DNA of 64,000 nt from an uncultured Roseicyclus sp. (GCA_947500415.1 CANMRT010000001.1:894982-958981); one strand, 5' to 3'; shown: positions 43,790 to 52,993, counted from the first letter of the stretch. Notes: generated by a model from the letters alone, not told the origin. Program-made: numbers and translations.

Positions 43790-44969
43790 TCCAATCGCCA
43801 TGGTCCGGTGTGACGCCTAGCGCGTGCAGTTCGGCAGCATCTTCGGCGTCGCGTTGAGCCTCAATCCGTCCGACAGCTTGAGCCACGGCGCGGGCGATTT
43901 GCTGATCTGGCACGCCATCGGCCTTCATTTTTGCCACCATCTGTTTGCCTGCGGGTGCGAGGGGCTGGGTGAAGAGGACGTCGTCAAGGCGCTCGAACGG
44001 GATCTGTGCGGCACTTTGCAGGGCACTCATTTTGTCAGAGTAATCGGGGGCATTGCGCATCGCGGTTCGCGCCCAGTCGTGCCATTCCTGAGCATTTTCG
44101 TGGAGCGCGGAGAGCTTGGGATCGGACAGGTAGTCCGACACGCGGGCAGTTGTAGGGGCGGCCTGAGCAAGCAGGCCGCTGTGTTCGACCTCATTCCGGT
44201 CGAACATGCCAAAGTAGGTCGCATCGTACTTGTTAGGTTTGGCGTTGACGTTGCCGCGGGCGGCGCGGCGCAGATAGCCCTCCGCCGATTGGGTGGCGAA
44301 ATGGGCGATTTCGGCGTGCTGATACCCAAGTGTCGCCAGTGAGGACCGCCACATGCCATCCATGAATCCTTTTGTCATTGGCTTGGCCGAACCGTTGACC
44401 CAAGCCCGCGTACGCAGGGCGGACTTGTCTTTGCCCTTCACGGTCGGACGGTGGATGCCGAGTTTCATGTTGTCGAACGGCTGGAACAGTGTCTTCACGC
44501 CCCAGCCTTTGCGGAACAGGTCTGGCGCGCCGCGTGTGTAGGCCTCGGTCACCGGTGTGTCGGTCCATTCGGTGAGCCCGTTTGAGCCCATCATCCGCCA
44601 GGTGACCGCAAAACCATCGGCCTCAGGGGCGGTGGCAAACAGGTCGTCCAAGTGACCAGAACCGGGTTTGATCAGCAGGTATTCATCGACATCCAGCGCG
44701 ATGATCCATTCGCTGTCCAAGACGTCAGGCAGCTTGCCCGCGCGGCGCAGGGCAAGGGGTTGGGGCTTGCCATCCATGGGCACCGGGTTGGGGTGGTGAA
44801 TGACCTCGCCCATCTGCTGCAGCCGATCCAGCATCGCATCGGTGCCATCAGAGCAATCGTTGGTGAAGACGACGATCCGGTCGAAGCCGATCAGGCGGTG
44901 GTGGGCGATCCAATGCAGCAGAAAGGGCGCCTCGTCCTTCATCATGGTGATGATGGTACGCGCGCCCAT
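43785..44969 (-). CDS. Glycosyltransferase, GT2/GT92-like, paralogue of the gene at 54465
   Basis: A 394-residue soluble glycosyltransferase. The GT-A fold is recognisable from TIITMMKDEAPFLLHWIAHH, FTNDCSDGTDAMLDRL and the metal-binding DxD region ALDVDEYLLI. The remainder (YTRGAPDLFRKGWGVKTLFQ, GNVNAKPNKYDATYFGMFDR, NEVEHSGLL) is shared in order with the protein at 54465-56261. The start ATG 44969 is taken because unrelated Arg-rich residues precede it. It is the last of five tightly spaced minus-strand genes. Donor and acceptor are unknown. Confidence 0.84.
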   Translation of the reverse strand: MGARTIITMMKDEAPFLLHWIAHHRLIGFDRIVVFTNDCSDGTDAMLDRLQQMGEVIHHPNPVPMDGKPQPLALRRAGKLPDVLDSEWIIALDVDEYLLIKPGSGHLDDLFATAPEADGFAVTWRMMGSNGLTEWTDTPVTEAYTRGAPDLFRKGWGVKTLFQPFDNMKLGIHRPTVKGKDKSALRTRAWVNGSAKPMTKGFMDGMWRSSLATLGYQHAEIAHFATQSAEGYLRRAARGNVNAKPNKYDATYFGMFDRNEVEHSGLLAQAAPTTARVSDYLSDPKLSALHENAQEWHDWARTAMRNAPDYSDKMSALQSAAQIPFERLDDVLFTQPLAPAGKQMVAKMKADGVPDQQIARAVAQAVGRIEAQRDAEDAAELHALGVTPDHGDWS

Positions 44970-44974
44970 GGTGT

Positions 44975-45838
44975 TCAGACCTCGGGGCCCCGGCGGAGCA
45001 GGCCGCCTTCGGCATCCAACCTGTCGGCGGTATCCGGCGTCAGCCGATGCAAAGTGTCGAAAAGCGCGCGGTAGCCAGGTTCGGGATCGGCGAGGTCGGC
45101 GATAACATCCAGTCGATCTTTCACTGGCGCCGAGAAGCCGTGCGCGCCGCGCCGCCAGTCGACCTTGGCGCGCCAACGGTCGTAATCGGGAGCTGCGTAG
45201 TGAATCAGATGCGCCTTTTCCGCAGCGCCCCAGGTGGGGCCCGGTGTGCGATTGCCGTCCGTATCTTCCGCCCAGTGTAGCTTCATGTTGATGCCGGTCT
45301 GCCCCGCGCGGTGAAAGCTTTTGCCTTCGGGGTGGTAAACGAGGCCGTAGCGAATACGCAGCAGATCAGCGTCGGACCCGTAGACGCGGTTCACCGCCTT
45401 GCGCTCAATCGGCATTCGAAAACCGTCGGTGCCATCGGGCAGGATCACCTGTTCCGCGCTTTTGACGCGGAGGCTTTGGGCATCGCCGGGCAGCGTCGCG
45501 AGGGCTTCGGGAATGGTGCGACCCTGGAACCAGACCAACTCATCCGCGTCGAGGACCAAGAGCCACCCTTCAGATGTATCGGCATAGGCCCGTGCCAGAA
45601 CGTGGCGTTGACGGCGGGTGAAGCGTTTATTGGCGGATAGACCAAGGCTGCTCCAAAATGCGGGCGTACAGGGGCGCGCATCGATGCGCGGATCGCCCTG
45701 CAGACGAGGAAGGGCTGAATCGCCGGGATCGTCGAGGAAAAGGATGATCCGATCCGCGCCTTGCCCCAGATGCCAGCTAAGAAAGCGATTGAGGATCGGC
45801 CAGGGTTCGCGGGCGATTGTGGCGACGGTGAAGCCCAC
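44975..45838 (-). CDS. Glycosyltransferase family 2-like protein
   Basis: A 287-residue glycosyltransferase of the GT-A type: FTVATIAREPWPILNRFLSW, RIILFLDDPGD and the metal motif LLVLDADELVWFQG. A region with HRAGQTGINMKLHWAED and LIHYAAPDYDRWRAKVDWRR follows; the RRxxH/W-type pattern is common to this group. Start is GTG 45838, overlapping the TAG of the upstream gene by one base. It is part of the five-gene run 43785-48671. The product sugar is not predictable. Confidence 0.8.
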   Translation of the reverse strand: MGFTVATIAREPWPILNRFLSWHLGQGADRIILFLDDPGDSALPRLQGDPRIDARPCTPAFWSSLGLSANKRFTRRQRHVLARAYADTSEGWLLVLDADELVWFQGRTIPEALATLPGDAQSLRVKSAEQVILPDGTDGFRMPIERKAVNRVYGSDADLLRIRYGLVYHPEGKSFHRAGQTGINMKLHWAEDTDGNRTPGPTWGAAEKAHLIHYAAPDYDRWRAKVDWRRGAHGFSAPVKDRLDVIADLADPEPGYRALFDTLHRLTPDTADRLDAEGGLLRRGPEV

Positions 45839-46707
45839 TAGAGCAATCCGTGGAACCGTGCAGGGATCTGCACCGGAAGACCTTGTTCCCGGTTGCGCGG
45901 ATCGCGAGACGGGCGGGGGCGCGGGGCCGGTTCGCCGGTTTCAGGCTCAACGGGGAACTCGGCCAAGCCGATCTTGCGAGCCTCTGCCCAGTCGATAGCT
46001 TCAACCAAACCTTCATCGCCAATCGCGTTTAATCGGTCAGTTTGGTGGCCGACGAAACTGCGGTGCTGGGTGGTGCCGCCGCGCGCCTCCATCCGTTCCT
46101 GAGCAAGCGTTTCATCGGCAAGCGCCAGATGAAACAGCACGAAATGGTTGGAGATCTTTACATCCCGGTTCAGCAAGCGATGTGCGCCACCTGCCCAATT
46201 CGACCAACGGTTGATGACGAAGGGTTTTGAATAGCGATCTGCGATGTAGCCCGCTTGACGTTGGCCAAGGATCGGCTTGCTCCGGTCAACCGGCGTGGCT
46301 TCCGCAGGCGATTGCACCACATCGCAGCCAAGCGCGAAGATGTAGCCCTGATCGCCAAGCTCGAACATTGCATCGGGCCAATCTAGGCCGCTGTCGGGGT
46401 CGATGGTTACGTATTCGTCCACGTCGCCGCGGATGACATATTCGTAGCGTTTACGTAGCCGGTTGGCCCGCGAGGACATCGCCTTGGCCATGTAGCGGTC
46501 GTTCTTGATCCGACGGCGGGGGGCGTCGAGCAGCACTTCGGTGGTGATGCCGGTGAGGTCGACTTTGGGTTCCCAATCATCGCCGTCGATCACGACGTAA
46601 AGGTTCTCACGCCCGCCAACGATGGGGCCGTAGTAGTCGATCCACTTCTGGAGGAAGTAGTCTTCGTGCCGGATGTGGGTCAGGGCGCAGGCAAATTGCT
46701 TGTCCAT
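45838..46707 (-). CDS. Glycosyltransferase family 2-like protein
   Basis: A 289-residue protein similar in plan to its neighbours: CALTHIRHEDYFLQKWIDYY, VVIDGDDWEPKVDL, and the metal-binding VIRGDVDEYVTIDPDSGLDW. It carries SKPFVINRWSNWAGGAHRLL and an acidic/His-containing end. It has no signal peptide or membrane segment. It lies between a GT61-type gene (3 bases upstream) and the next transferase (1-base overlap), which supports one transcript making one glycan. Specific sugars cannot be assigned. Confidence 0.8.
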   Translation of the reverse strand: MDKQFACALTHIRHEDYFLQKWIDYYGPIVGGRENLYVVIDGDDWEPKVDLTGITTEVLLDAPRRRIKNDRYMAKAMSSRANRLRKRYEYVIRGDVDEYVTIDPDSGLDWPDAMFELGDQGYIFALGCDVVQSPAEATPVDRSKPILGQRQAGYIADRYSKPFVINRWSNWAGGAHRLLNRDVKISNHFVLFHLALADETLAQERMEARGGTTQHRSFVGHQTDRLNAIGDEGLVEAIDWAEARKIGLAEFPVEPETGEPAPRPRPSRDPRNREQGLPVQIPARFHGLL

Positions 46708-46710
46708 TTG

Positions 46711-47862
46711 CTAGCGCTCCCCCGCCAAAAACCGCAGCGGGTTTTGCATGCGCTCGGACATCGCGGTGACAGCCGTGTCGAGCTGCGCCTTGGTGGGCGG
46801 TCGCCACGTCGTGGCTTCGGGCAGGAACCCATCGGCGACGAGGGCTTTGCAAACGGCAGGCAGGTCCAGCGTTGCGTGGGTTTCGCGTTTCTTCAGGCGG
46901 CGGCCTTCCGGGAACCAGACGCCTTGCACGGCTTCGATCCGCGTGGGCGCGCGGCCTTGCCAGCGGGTGAATTGCGCGATGTAGTCGTCGATGTTGTTGG
47001 TGGGCCCTCGGTTCAGGATGGCGACCTTGGTCTCGGGCGACACAAGCATCGCGGCCAAATGCAGGGCAGATGCATCCAGCGAGACAATGCGCTTGGCTGC
47101 CTTATAGGCTGCGATCTGTTCCTCGAGCGCGTGGTTCTGCGGGTGGTAGATCGTGTAGCCGGCCTTTTCCATGCGACTTTCGATCAAGGTCTCCAGCAGG
47201 ACCGAACCCCGTTTTGAGGGTAGCTTTGAACGCGATATGTAGATGTCTTCGGCCCCGTCAGGCGCGATGTTGCGGCCCAGGTTCGCCTGCATGTAGGTTC
47301 GATATTCCGGGCGGCCTTCGATCATACGCTCGATCCCGAAGCCGGGCTCAGCAATAGCGAGGTTTTCGATAACAACCGGTCGTTGAGGGGCGCGGAACCG
47401 GATCTTGTCTTCGGTCAGTCCCATGGCGGCGAAGAAGGGCAGTTGGTGGCGGTAATGACGTCGCTCGTGGGTCATTCGGTTTTTGGGGTAGAAGATGATG
47501 CCGTCGATGTCTTCGAGTTGGTCCAGTGCCCAAAGGCGGGAGGTCGTTTCACACAGGAAATGGCCGAAGTGACCGTAGAAAAGCCCGCCGAATAGCCAGC
47601 GGCCTTCGATGCGTTCGGGCTCCTCCTCCATATCCGGAAACTCAGGCTCAAGCGTGATGGGACCTGATGTGTAGCGCCAGCAATGCCCTTCGGGCAGGAA
47701 GCGCCAGGCGCTGTCGAACAGCCCGGCCGCACGGCGCGCGCCCCGGTCGCCCTCGTCAGCCCATGGCACCATCGTGACATCCTGGTGCCAGACTGGAGCC
47801 TTGCCGATGGGTTTTTCCGGGTCGAAGTCGAGACCGGGATCGATGGGAATGCTGGCGTTCAT
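46711..47862 (-). CDS. Glycosyltransferase family 61 (DUF563) protein
   Basis: A 383-residue glycosyltransferase of the GT61 type. Landmarks are FGGLFYGHFGHFLCETTSRL, DIYISRSKLPSKRGSVLLET and the nucleotide-sugar end SLDASALHLAAMLVSPETKV. GT61 members in bacteria transfer sugars to surface polysaccharides. ATG 47862 overlaps the stop of the preceding gene by one base. It sits in the middle of the five-gene run. No membrane segment is present. Confidence 0.82.
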   Translation of the reverse strand: MNASIPIDPGLDFDPEKPIGKAPVWHQDVTMVPWADEGDRGARRAAGLFDSAWRFLPEGHCWRYTSGPITLEPEFPDMEEEPERIEGRWLFGGLFYGHFGHFLCETTSRLWALDQLEDIDGIIFYPKNRMTHERRHYRHQLPFFAAMGLTEDKIRFRAPQRPVVIENLAIAEPGFGIERMIEGRPEYRTYMQANLGRNIAPDGAEDIYISRSKLPSKRGSVLLETLIESRMEKAGYTIYHPQNHALEEQIAAYKAAKRIVSLDASALHLAAMLVSPETKVAILNRGPTNNIDDYIAQFTRWQGRAPTRIEAVQGVWFPEGRRLKKRETHATLDLPAVCKALVADGFLPEATTWRPPTKAQLDTAVTAMSERMQNPLRFLAGER

Positions 47863-48671
47863 TATTCCAGCGCATCCTCGGGCGTGATGCCGACCTCCTG
47901 GCACATACGCCAGGCGTAGGAGTTCTCAAGCGGTGCGTTCTTGCGCCACCAGGGCTTGGTGCCGTTGGTGTAAAGGTGGACCGAGACGGTTTTGTCCGTG
48001 AACCAGCCTTCGACGCGTCCGTGGGGGTCGTAGAAGATGTCGTTGAGCTGGAATGGGACGGGGTAGAGAACCTCGGACCCCATGGCCTTTTCGATATCGC
48101 CCGTCTGGCGCGCGAAGTGCGTGAAGGCTTGCGGACCGAAGGCCGTGCGCTCGGTTTTGTAGATGCGGACGGGATGAGGCAGATCGGCGTTCTGGCGATC
48201 CATCCGCTTGCGCTGGCGCGGGTTCCACCAAGGCGGGTAGTCGGGGAGGTTTTCGTAATAGTCGAGAAGCTGATCCATCAGCTCGCCTTCTTGCGGGATG
48301 CCCACTACGCCACAGTTGAGCGCCCCGCGCATGCCGTGACCGGCGTAGATGTGCTCCCATTCATCGGGGAAGGGGGCGTGGCAGAAGGCGTCGCAGTCGA
48401 TCCAGATCGCACCGGTCTTCTGGATCATCTTGTAGCGGAAGACATTGCTGAGGAAGCTGGCGGAGGTCTGTTCTACGATATCCATGGGGATATCCATGAT
48501 CTCGGTGGCTTTGCGGACCTCAACGCCTTCGGGGGCATTCGTGACCTCATCGGTGCAGTAGAGCGTCACCGGGTGGCCGTGACGGAGGTGCGATTTCAGG
48601 CAGAGCTGATTGAGGTATTGCAGGCGTTCGCCGATCCAGAGGGAGGCGACGGGGCGACGGGTGAGGTCCAT
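47862..48671 (-). CDS. Glycosyltransferase, GT32/capsular-type
   Basis: A 269-residue protein with a DxD-containing sugar-transferase core: ASLWIGERLQYLNQLCLKSH, TSASFLSNVFRYKMIQKTGA then IWIDCDAFCHAPFPDEWEHI, and ENLPDYPPWWNPRQRKRMDR. This is the pattern of GT32/alpha-1,4-type and capsule transferases. ATG 48671 starts the run; the residues before it are Pro/Arg-rich and not family-like. It is the first gene of the five-gene run, and 129 bases upstream is a perfect 16-base palindrome. Confidence 0.8.
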   Translation of the reverse strand: MDLTRRPVASLWIGERLQYLNQLCLKSHLRHGHPVTLYCTDEVTNAPEGVEVRKATEIMDIPMDIVEQTSASFLSNVFRYKMIQKTGAIWIDCDAFCHAPFPDEWEHIYAGHGMRGALNCGVVGIPQEGELMDQLLDYYENLPDYPPWWNPRQRKRMDRQNADLPHPVRIYKTERTAFGPQAFTHFARQTGDIEKAMGSEVLYPVPFQLNDIFYDPHGRVEGWFTDKTVSVHLYTNGTKPWWRKNAPLENSYAWRMCQEVGITPEDALE

Positions 48672-48799
48672 TGGGTTGGCCTTTGATTGCTGCTCGTTGT
48701 GGGGCGGGGTTCGTGCCCCGCGGCTCGTTGGGGACCGTTTTCGCCGATTGGGGGCGGCAAGGCAAAGGGTTTTGGGAGGGAGGGGGGATGGGGCGACGA

Positions 48800-48815
48800 T
48801 GTGCACGCGTGCACA
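48800..48815. promoter_or_regulatory. Perfect 16-base palindrome upstream of the glycosyltransferase run
   Basis: TGTGCACGCGTGCACA is a perfect palindrome in the 227-base gap before the glycosyltransferase run. It could be an operator. The rest of 48672-48898 is G-rich and holds no gene I can support. Confidence 0.45.
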
Positions 48816-48898
48816 AGGGGGTTAAGGCGTTGGTTTTGTTGGGAAAGAGTTGTGGGCGTTAAGGGTTTGTTAGGAATTTGGGAGCGGCCCCGAGTCTG

Positions 48899-49522
48899 CT
48901 AATTCATGCATTCTTGAAAGGTTGGGCTGTCGAGTATTTCGGTGTATTCGACTGACGGATGATCGGCGAGGACGAAACAGCGAATTCCTTGAAGTGTCCT
49001 GATTTCCTCAAGCGCCACGGCTTGAAGTGACATTGCGAACGTTAATTCCTCCCGAGACAATTGCGTAAGTTCGAACGCCTCGTCTCTTTGCTGGTCTCTG
49101 AATTCCGCCAATATGAAGGTGGAGTAGATGCTGATCCGTTCCCTAGAGACGGGCTCTTGGCCGGAGTGAATGTTTGCCAACGCGGCGGCTAACAAGGAGA
49201 GGTATTCCGACTTTGCAAAGAAGAAGTCACGGCGCTGTGCGTGCAGATACCGTCGTACTAATGGATAAAATGTGACGCCGCTATCTTGTGTAGTGGCCTC
49301 CGGAAAATGAAGGCCGTCGTTTGCAGCGCTATCGGTAAGGCCGAAGAGATAATACGCGTCGGTGAAGGTGCAGGGTCGCGCTTCCTCAAGGTGGGCTCCG
49401 TGGTTCACGACTAGGTGGTTCGCACCGATGCACTCGCTTTCGGCCTCTTGTGCTGCGGCTTGCAGGGCGAAGAAAGCCATACAACTCAAAACACCTAACG
49501 CCTTGAACACTTTCAAACCCAC
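48899..49522 (-). CDS. Secreted protein of unknown function
   Basis: A protein of about 207 residues with a signal peptide (GLKVFKALGVLSCMAFFALQ then AAAQ). Two cysteines lie early in the mature part (ESECIGANH and RPCTFTDAYY). The rest is helical with an acidic/aromatic flavour (RRYLHAQRRDFFFAKSEYLS, LTQLSREELTFAMSLQAVAL). I chose GTG 49522 because it places the hydrophobic core near the N-terminus; ATG 49561 is possible. The gene is less GC-rich than its neighbours. I recognise no family. It lies between the two glycan gene runs. Confidence 0.62.
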   Translation of the reverse strand: MGLKVFKALGVLSCMAFFALQAAAQEAESECIGANHLVVNHGAHLEEARPCTFTDAYYLFGLTDSAANDGLHFPEATTQDSGVTFYPLVRRYLHAQRRDFFFAKSEYLSLLAAALANIHSGQEPVSRERISIYSTFILAEFRDQQRDEAFELTQLSREELTFAMSLQAVALEEIRTLQGIRCFVLADHPSVEYTEILDSPTFQECMN

Positions 49523-49682
49523 TCTGTGATCATTTTCGAAATCTGCCGGAACCATTGGCATGTGAATAACTCAACTTCTAGACGTGATAATATCCGATCA
49601 TTTCGCAAGGCAACGCAAACTGCTGTTTTTGAACAAGTGTTCGGATCATCCAGCGGGTTAACAGCGGCGGAGCCGCCCCGCT

Positions 49683-49712
49683 GTCATGCCAAAGGCATGC
49701 TTTCAGCATGAC
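49683..49712. repeat. Nested inverted repeats, intergenic
   Basis: GTCATGC at the left and GCATGAC at the right enclose CATGCC/GGCATG, so two alternative hairpins can form. The gap 49523-49973 holds no gene I can support. Confidence 0.5.
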
Positions 49713-49913
49713 GGGCCTCCCCACGGCCCCCCACTCGGCATCTTTTGCGATGCAAATGAGCCTGCCGGGCAATGGGCAATTTGGTGCGGCTGGTTGCTTC
49801 GTTCATGAGGCACGAAAGCGTGGCTGGCAGAAACTGCCAAAGCGCTGCTGCTGGATCGCCGAACCGAGGCCCGACGATAGCGGGGCTTTGCGCTATACGT
49901 TGGGGCGGCGAGT

Positions 49914-49956
49914 GGTGGGTTGCACCCACCCTACGAGCGGCGGGACAAGTCCCGCC
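49914..49956. repeat. Two tandem REP-like hairpins after the sulfatase gene
   Basis: GGTGGGT-TGC-ACCCACC and GGCGGGAC-AA-GTCCCGCC stand 8 bases apart, each followed by CTACG. The arrangement is like the short palindromic elements dispersed in many proteobacterial genomes. They lie just past the 3' end of the sulfatase gene and may end transcription. Confidence 0.6.
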
Positions 49957-49973
49957 CTACGGGTTCGGCCAGA

Positions 49974-52256
49974 CTACGTAAGTTGCTTTGAAATGTCGGT
50001 GCCCTCAGGCACGCCGGTGATTTCGACGATGGAGAGGCCGCAGCGGAGGCGGATGGTGTCTCCGGTTTGGGAGACGGTCGGTGCAGCGGGCCAGGCGTTT
50101 AGGTCGTAGGTCTGGTCGGGCTGCCAGCCGTTGATGACCGTGACGCCTCCATAGTCGGGTTTGAAGATCTTCGCGCCGGGCTCTGGCGTTATCACCGACA
50201 CGCCTGAACCGGTTGAGACCACGTGGTCGCCTTCGCCGAGGGTCAACACATTCCGACCGGGGCCTGCGTCGATCGTGGAGGCGCCCTCGCCGTCGTGGAT
50301 CACATCGTTGCCGTGGCCGCCGTAGATGTGGTTGCGGCCGGATCGTCCGTAGATGACGTCATCGCCGGTGCCACCGTCCAAGGTATCACGGCCCGGGCCG
50401 CCGCGCAGGGTGTCGTTGCCGGCCTCGCCGTAGAAGGCGTGGCGGCGGTTGCCCTGTTTGGCCTTGGCGATCATCGTGTCGTTGCCAGCTCCCCCGTAGA
50501 AGGTGGCACTCCCATGTTTGGGGCCGATCATGATGTCGTCGCCGTCGGAGCCGGTGACGTCGACCTCGACACGCTCAGACGTTTCGAACTCGATGGGGCT
50601 GTCGGGATGGGCGACGATGCGGATGCGCTTGCCCTCGGGCTGGGGGCCTGTGCCTGCGCCTTCTTCCTTGCGGGAGACGACGGTGGCGATGCGGATTTTC
50701 TCAATGTTGGCAGGGACATGGAGGACGTAGTCGTCGGGGCCAGCCATGTACCAGAGCGTGTCGGTGCCGCCGTCTTTCTCCTCCACGATCTTTTCGGCAT
50801 CTGCGCCATAGGCCCAGTAATCGTTGTCGGCGCGGCCTCCGGCGAGGACGACAGAGCCGTCAACGGCCATCATGGCGTTTACGCCATCGGCGGGGTTTTC
50901 AAAGCCGCGGAGGTCGAGACCGAGGTCGAGCGCGCCGCGGGTGAGTTCGTCGCGGAGGGCTTGGAGGGGCGCGGTTGCGGCGATGTTTTCGGTTTCGCCG
51001 GGGTCATTGACGAGGTCGTAGACGTGTTCTTCGCCGTTTGGGTAGCGGAAGTAGCGGTATTGCTCGAGTCCTTCGACGGAGGGGCGGACGGAGAGGGTGC
51101 CGAAGACGCAGGTGATAGGCGACTTGGAGCGGTCGTAGGTGTCTTCGTTGGCGATGAGGGGCAGGAGCGATTGGCCGGAGGTCCAGTCGGGGCGCGGGGG
51201 AAGGCCCGCGAGGTCCATGATGGTTTTGGGGACGTTGTGGAGCGAGACGGGGAGGTCGATTTGCCTCGCGGGCAGGTCGGCGTGCCAGATGCCGAGGGGG
51301 ACGTGGGCGGCGCTATCCCATTGAGACATCTTATGAAAACTGTCGTGGTTGCCGAGATTGAAACCGTTGTCGGAGAGAAAAATGACGGTGGTGTTGGAGG
51401 CAAGCGGGGAGGCGCGGAGGGCGTCCATGAAGCGGCCAATCTCGTGGTCGACGTGGGAGATGCAGGCGAAATAAGCGCGCACGACTTGCCGCCAGGCCTC
51501 GTCCCCGGCTTTTTCGGGGGTCCAGACGCCGTTGGCGATATAGGCGGCCTCATAGACCGCGAAGCCGGGTTGGGGGCCGAAGTAATCCTCGGGCGACGCG
51601 ATGGAGGGCCAGACGATGTCGGCGGGGTCGTATTGGGCGTAGAAGCGGTCGGGGGCGACGAGGTTGTAGTGGGGGTGTTTGAAGCCGAGCTGGATCAGGT
51701 GGCGCTTTGACGGGTCGGCGCGAACGAGGTGGTCGATGGCGTTTTGCGCGACCTGGTGGTCGAAGAAGGTGTGGTCGTATTCGCCCTGATCGTTGGGGTG
51801 GTTCACGCCTTTGATGCCGGGGCCACGGTCGAGATAGGCGTGGACGTTGCGGCGGCGGCCATTGTCTTCGGCGAGAGGTTCTTCGTGGAAAAGGATGCGG
51901 CGGTATTCCTCGGGCATCGGCTTGTAGTTCGAGTCCACTTTGCCGGTGGTGAAGTTGTAGAAGCCTCCACGTCGAAGGTCGTATTGCCACGCCTTTTCAG
52001 GAGGATAGACGTCGCGCCAGAAGCGGTTGAGGTCGACGAGGCCGGTGCGGAAGGGCGAGAGGCCGGTGGCGAGCTCCGCGCGGCAGGGGGCGCAGAGCGG
52101 CACGGTCGCGTAGGCGTTGGTGAAGCGCACGCCCTCGGCCATGAGGCGGTCGAGATGCGGAGTTTGGATACGCAGGCCAAAGGTGTCGCGCCAGGTGAAG
52201 ACGTCGATCATGTCATCGACCCAAATCACGCAAATATTGCCGCCCTCAGGGATCAT
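49974..52256 (-). CDS. Sulfatase (arylsulfatase family) fused to RTX calcium-binding repeats
   Basis: A 760-residue type I sulfatase. The active-site consensus CxPxR is present as LCAPCRAELATG, with the formylglycine-forming Cys at residue 55, and the Asp pair VDDMIDVF (14-15) binds calcium. Later metal and substrate residues are seen in FKHPHYN, SDNGFNLGNHDSFHKMSQWD and AAHVPLGIWHA. From about residue 560 come RTX nonapeptides (YGGAGNDTMIA, YGEAGNDTLRGGPGRDTLDG, YGGHGNDVIHDG), which bind calcium and usually mark type I secretion. There is no N-terminal signal peptide, consistent with that route. Co-translated with the gene before it. It probably desulfates a glycan. Confidence 0.88.
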   Translation of the reverse strand: MIPEGGNICVIWVDDMIDVFTWRDTFGLRIQTPHLDRLMAEGVRFTNAYATVPLCAPCRAELATGLSPFRTGLVDLNRFWRDVYPPEKAWQYDLRRGGFYNFTTGKVDSNYKPMPEEYRRILFHEEPLAEDNGRRRNVHAYLDRGPGIKGVNHPNDQGEYDHTFFDHQVAQNAIDHLVRADPSKRHLIQLGFKHPHYNLVAPDRFYAQYDPADIVWPSIASPEDYFGPQPGFAVYEAAYIANGVWTPEKAGDEAWRQVVRAYFACISHVDHEIGRFMDALRASPLASNTTVIFLSDNGFNLGNHDSFHKMSQWDSAAHVPLGIWHADLPARQIDLPVSLHNVPKTIMDLAGLPPRPDWTSGQSLLPLIANEDTYDRSKSPITCVFGTLSVRPSVEGLEQYRYFRYPNGEEHVYDLVNDPGETENIAATAPLQALRDELTRGALDLGLDLRGFENPADGVNAMMAVDGSVVLAGGRADNDYWAYGADAEKIVEEKDGGTDTLWYMAGPDDYVLHVPANIEKIRIATVVSRKEEGAGTGPQPEGKRIRIVAHPDSPIEFETSERVEVDVTGSDGDDIMIGPKHGSATFYGGAGNDTMIAKAKQGNRRHAFYGEAGNDTLRGGPGRDTLDGGTGDDVIYGRSGRNHIYGGHGNDVIHDGEGASTIDAGPGRNVLTLGEGDHVVSTGSGVSVITPEPGAKIFKPDYGGVTVINGWQPDQTYDLNAWPAAPTVSQTGDTIRLRCGLSIVEITGVPEGTDISKQLT

Positions 52257-52993
52257 GCGGCGGCCCAGAGGTGATGGCGTTTGAGGGCCTTGAGCTCAGC
52301 CGCATCTTCGTGGAGGAGCGCGCGGTTCGGGAAGAAAAGCACATCGAGGATGAGCGCGGAGCCGAGCGTTTTCAGAAGGCGGGGGCGTTGGTTGCGGCAA
52401 CCGATGAAGAGGTCGGCCTGGCCGCTGAGGATGCCGTTGGAGGCCTTGCCGTCGGCACGATTTGGACCGACGGAGAGCGCCAGTTGGTCGCCGAACAGCG
52501 AAACGATTGCCATACGGGGGGCGTCGCGGGGCGGGCAGGGGAGGTTAATGGAGACAAGGCCGTTGTCATCTTTCGCGATCAGGGTGCCGTCATTCTCGGA
52601 CAGGAAGACGTAGTTATCGCCGGCGTTCAGCGTGAAAAGCGTGCGGGCGTCTTCGCCGGGGGGAGTGTAGAAACGGATCGCGACGGTTGCGGTTGTGGCG
52701 TCCGGCGTGACGGCATCGGCCACCATACCGCAATGGGTTTGGGCCTTGCATTGCAGGCCGATAAGGTCGTCGGCCTCGCCAATCTGGCCATTGCCTTTGT
52801 TGGGTTCGGTCGGCTCGGCGGGTGGGCCGGAGCCTTGGGTGCGCCAGAGGGTGGCTGCGTTGGTCTTTGGGTCGACCTCCATCACGTCAGCACTGCCGTG
52901 CCACCAGAAGGCATCGCGCAAGGCGCGGCCAGCGGCGGCGGGTGTGGCGTTGCACAGCGCGCCGGGGGGGAGGGCGTCGGGAAGCTCAAGCAT
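52253..52993 (-). CDS. Concanavalin A/LamG-like domain protein of unknown function
   Basis: A 246-residue protein without signal peptide. Strand-rich text such as TATVAIRFYTPPGEDARTLF, TLNAGDNYVFLSENDGTLIA and RMAIVSLFGDQLALSVGPN is what a lectin/laminin-G-like beta sandwich looks like. The end (DVLFFPNRALLHEDAAELKA then LKRHHLWAAA) fits the closing strand seen in such domains. It overlaps the sulfatase (ATGA) and the upstream gene by 8 nt. A glycan-binding or accessory role is inferred from position and fold only. Confidence 0.65.
   Translation of the reverse strand: MLELPDALPPGALCNATPAAAGRALRDAFWWHGSADVMEVDPKTNAATLWRTQGSGPPAEPTEPNKGNGQIGEADDLIGLQCKAQTHCGMVADAVTPDATTATVAIRFYTPPGEDARTLFTLNAGDNYVFLSENDGTLIAKDDNGLVSINLPCPPRDAPRMAIVSLFGDQLALSVGPNRADGKASNGILSGQADLFIGCRNQRPRLLKTLGSALILDVLFFPNRALLHEDAAELKALKRHHLWAAA

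Noticed and set aside
48857-48875. TTAA-N7-TTAG, near a CtrA binding site
   Set aside because: Only a partial match in a G/T-rich tract with no other site nearby; too common to support.
50223-51710. Long open frame opposite the sulfatase (495 codons)
   Set aside because: Val/Gly/Asp-rich antisense text with no motif; the sulfatase active site and RTX repeats on the other strand are clear.
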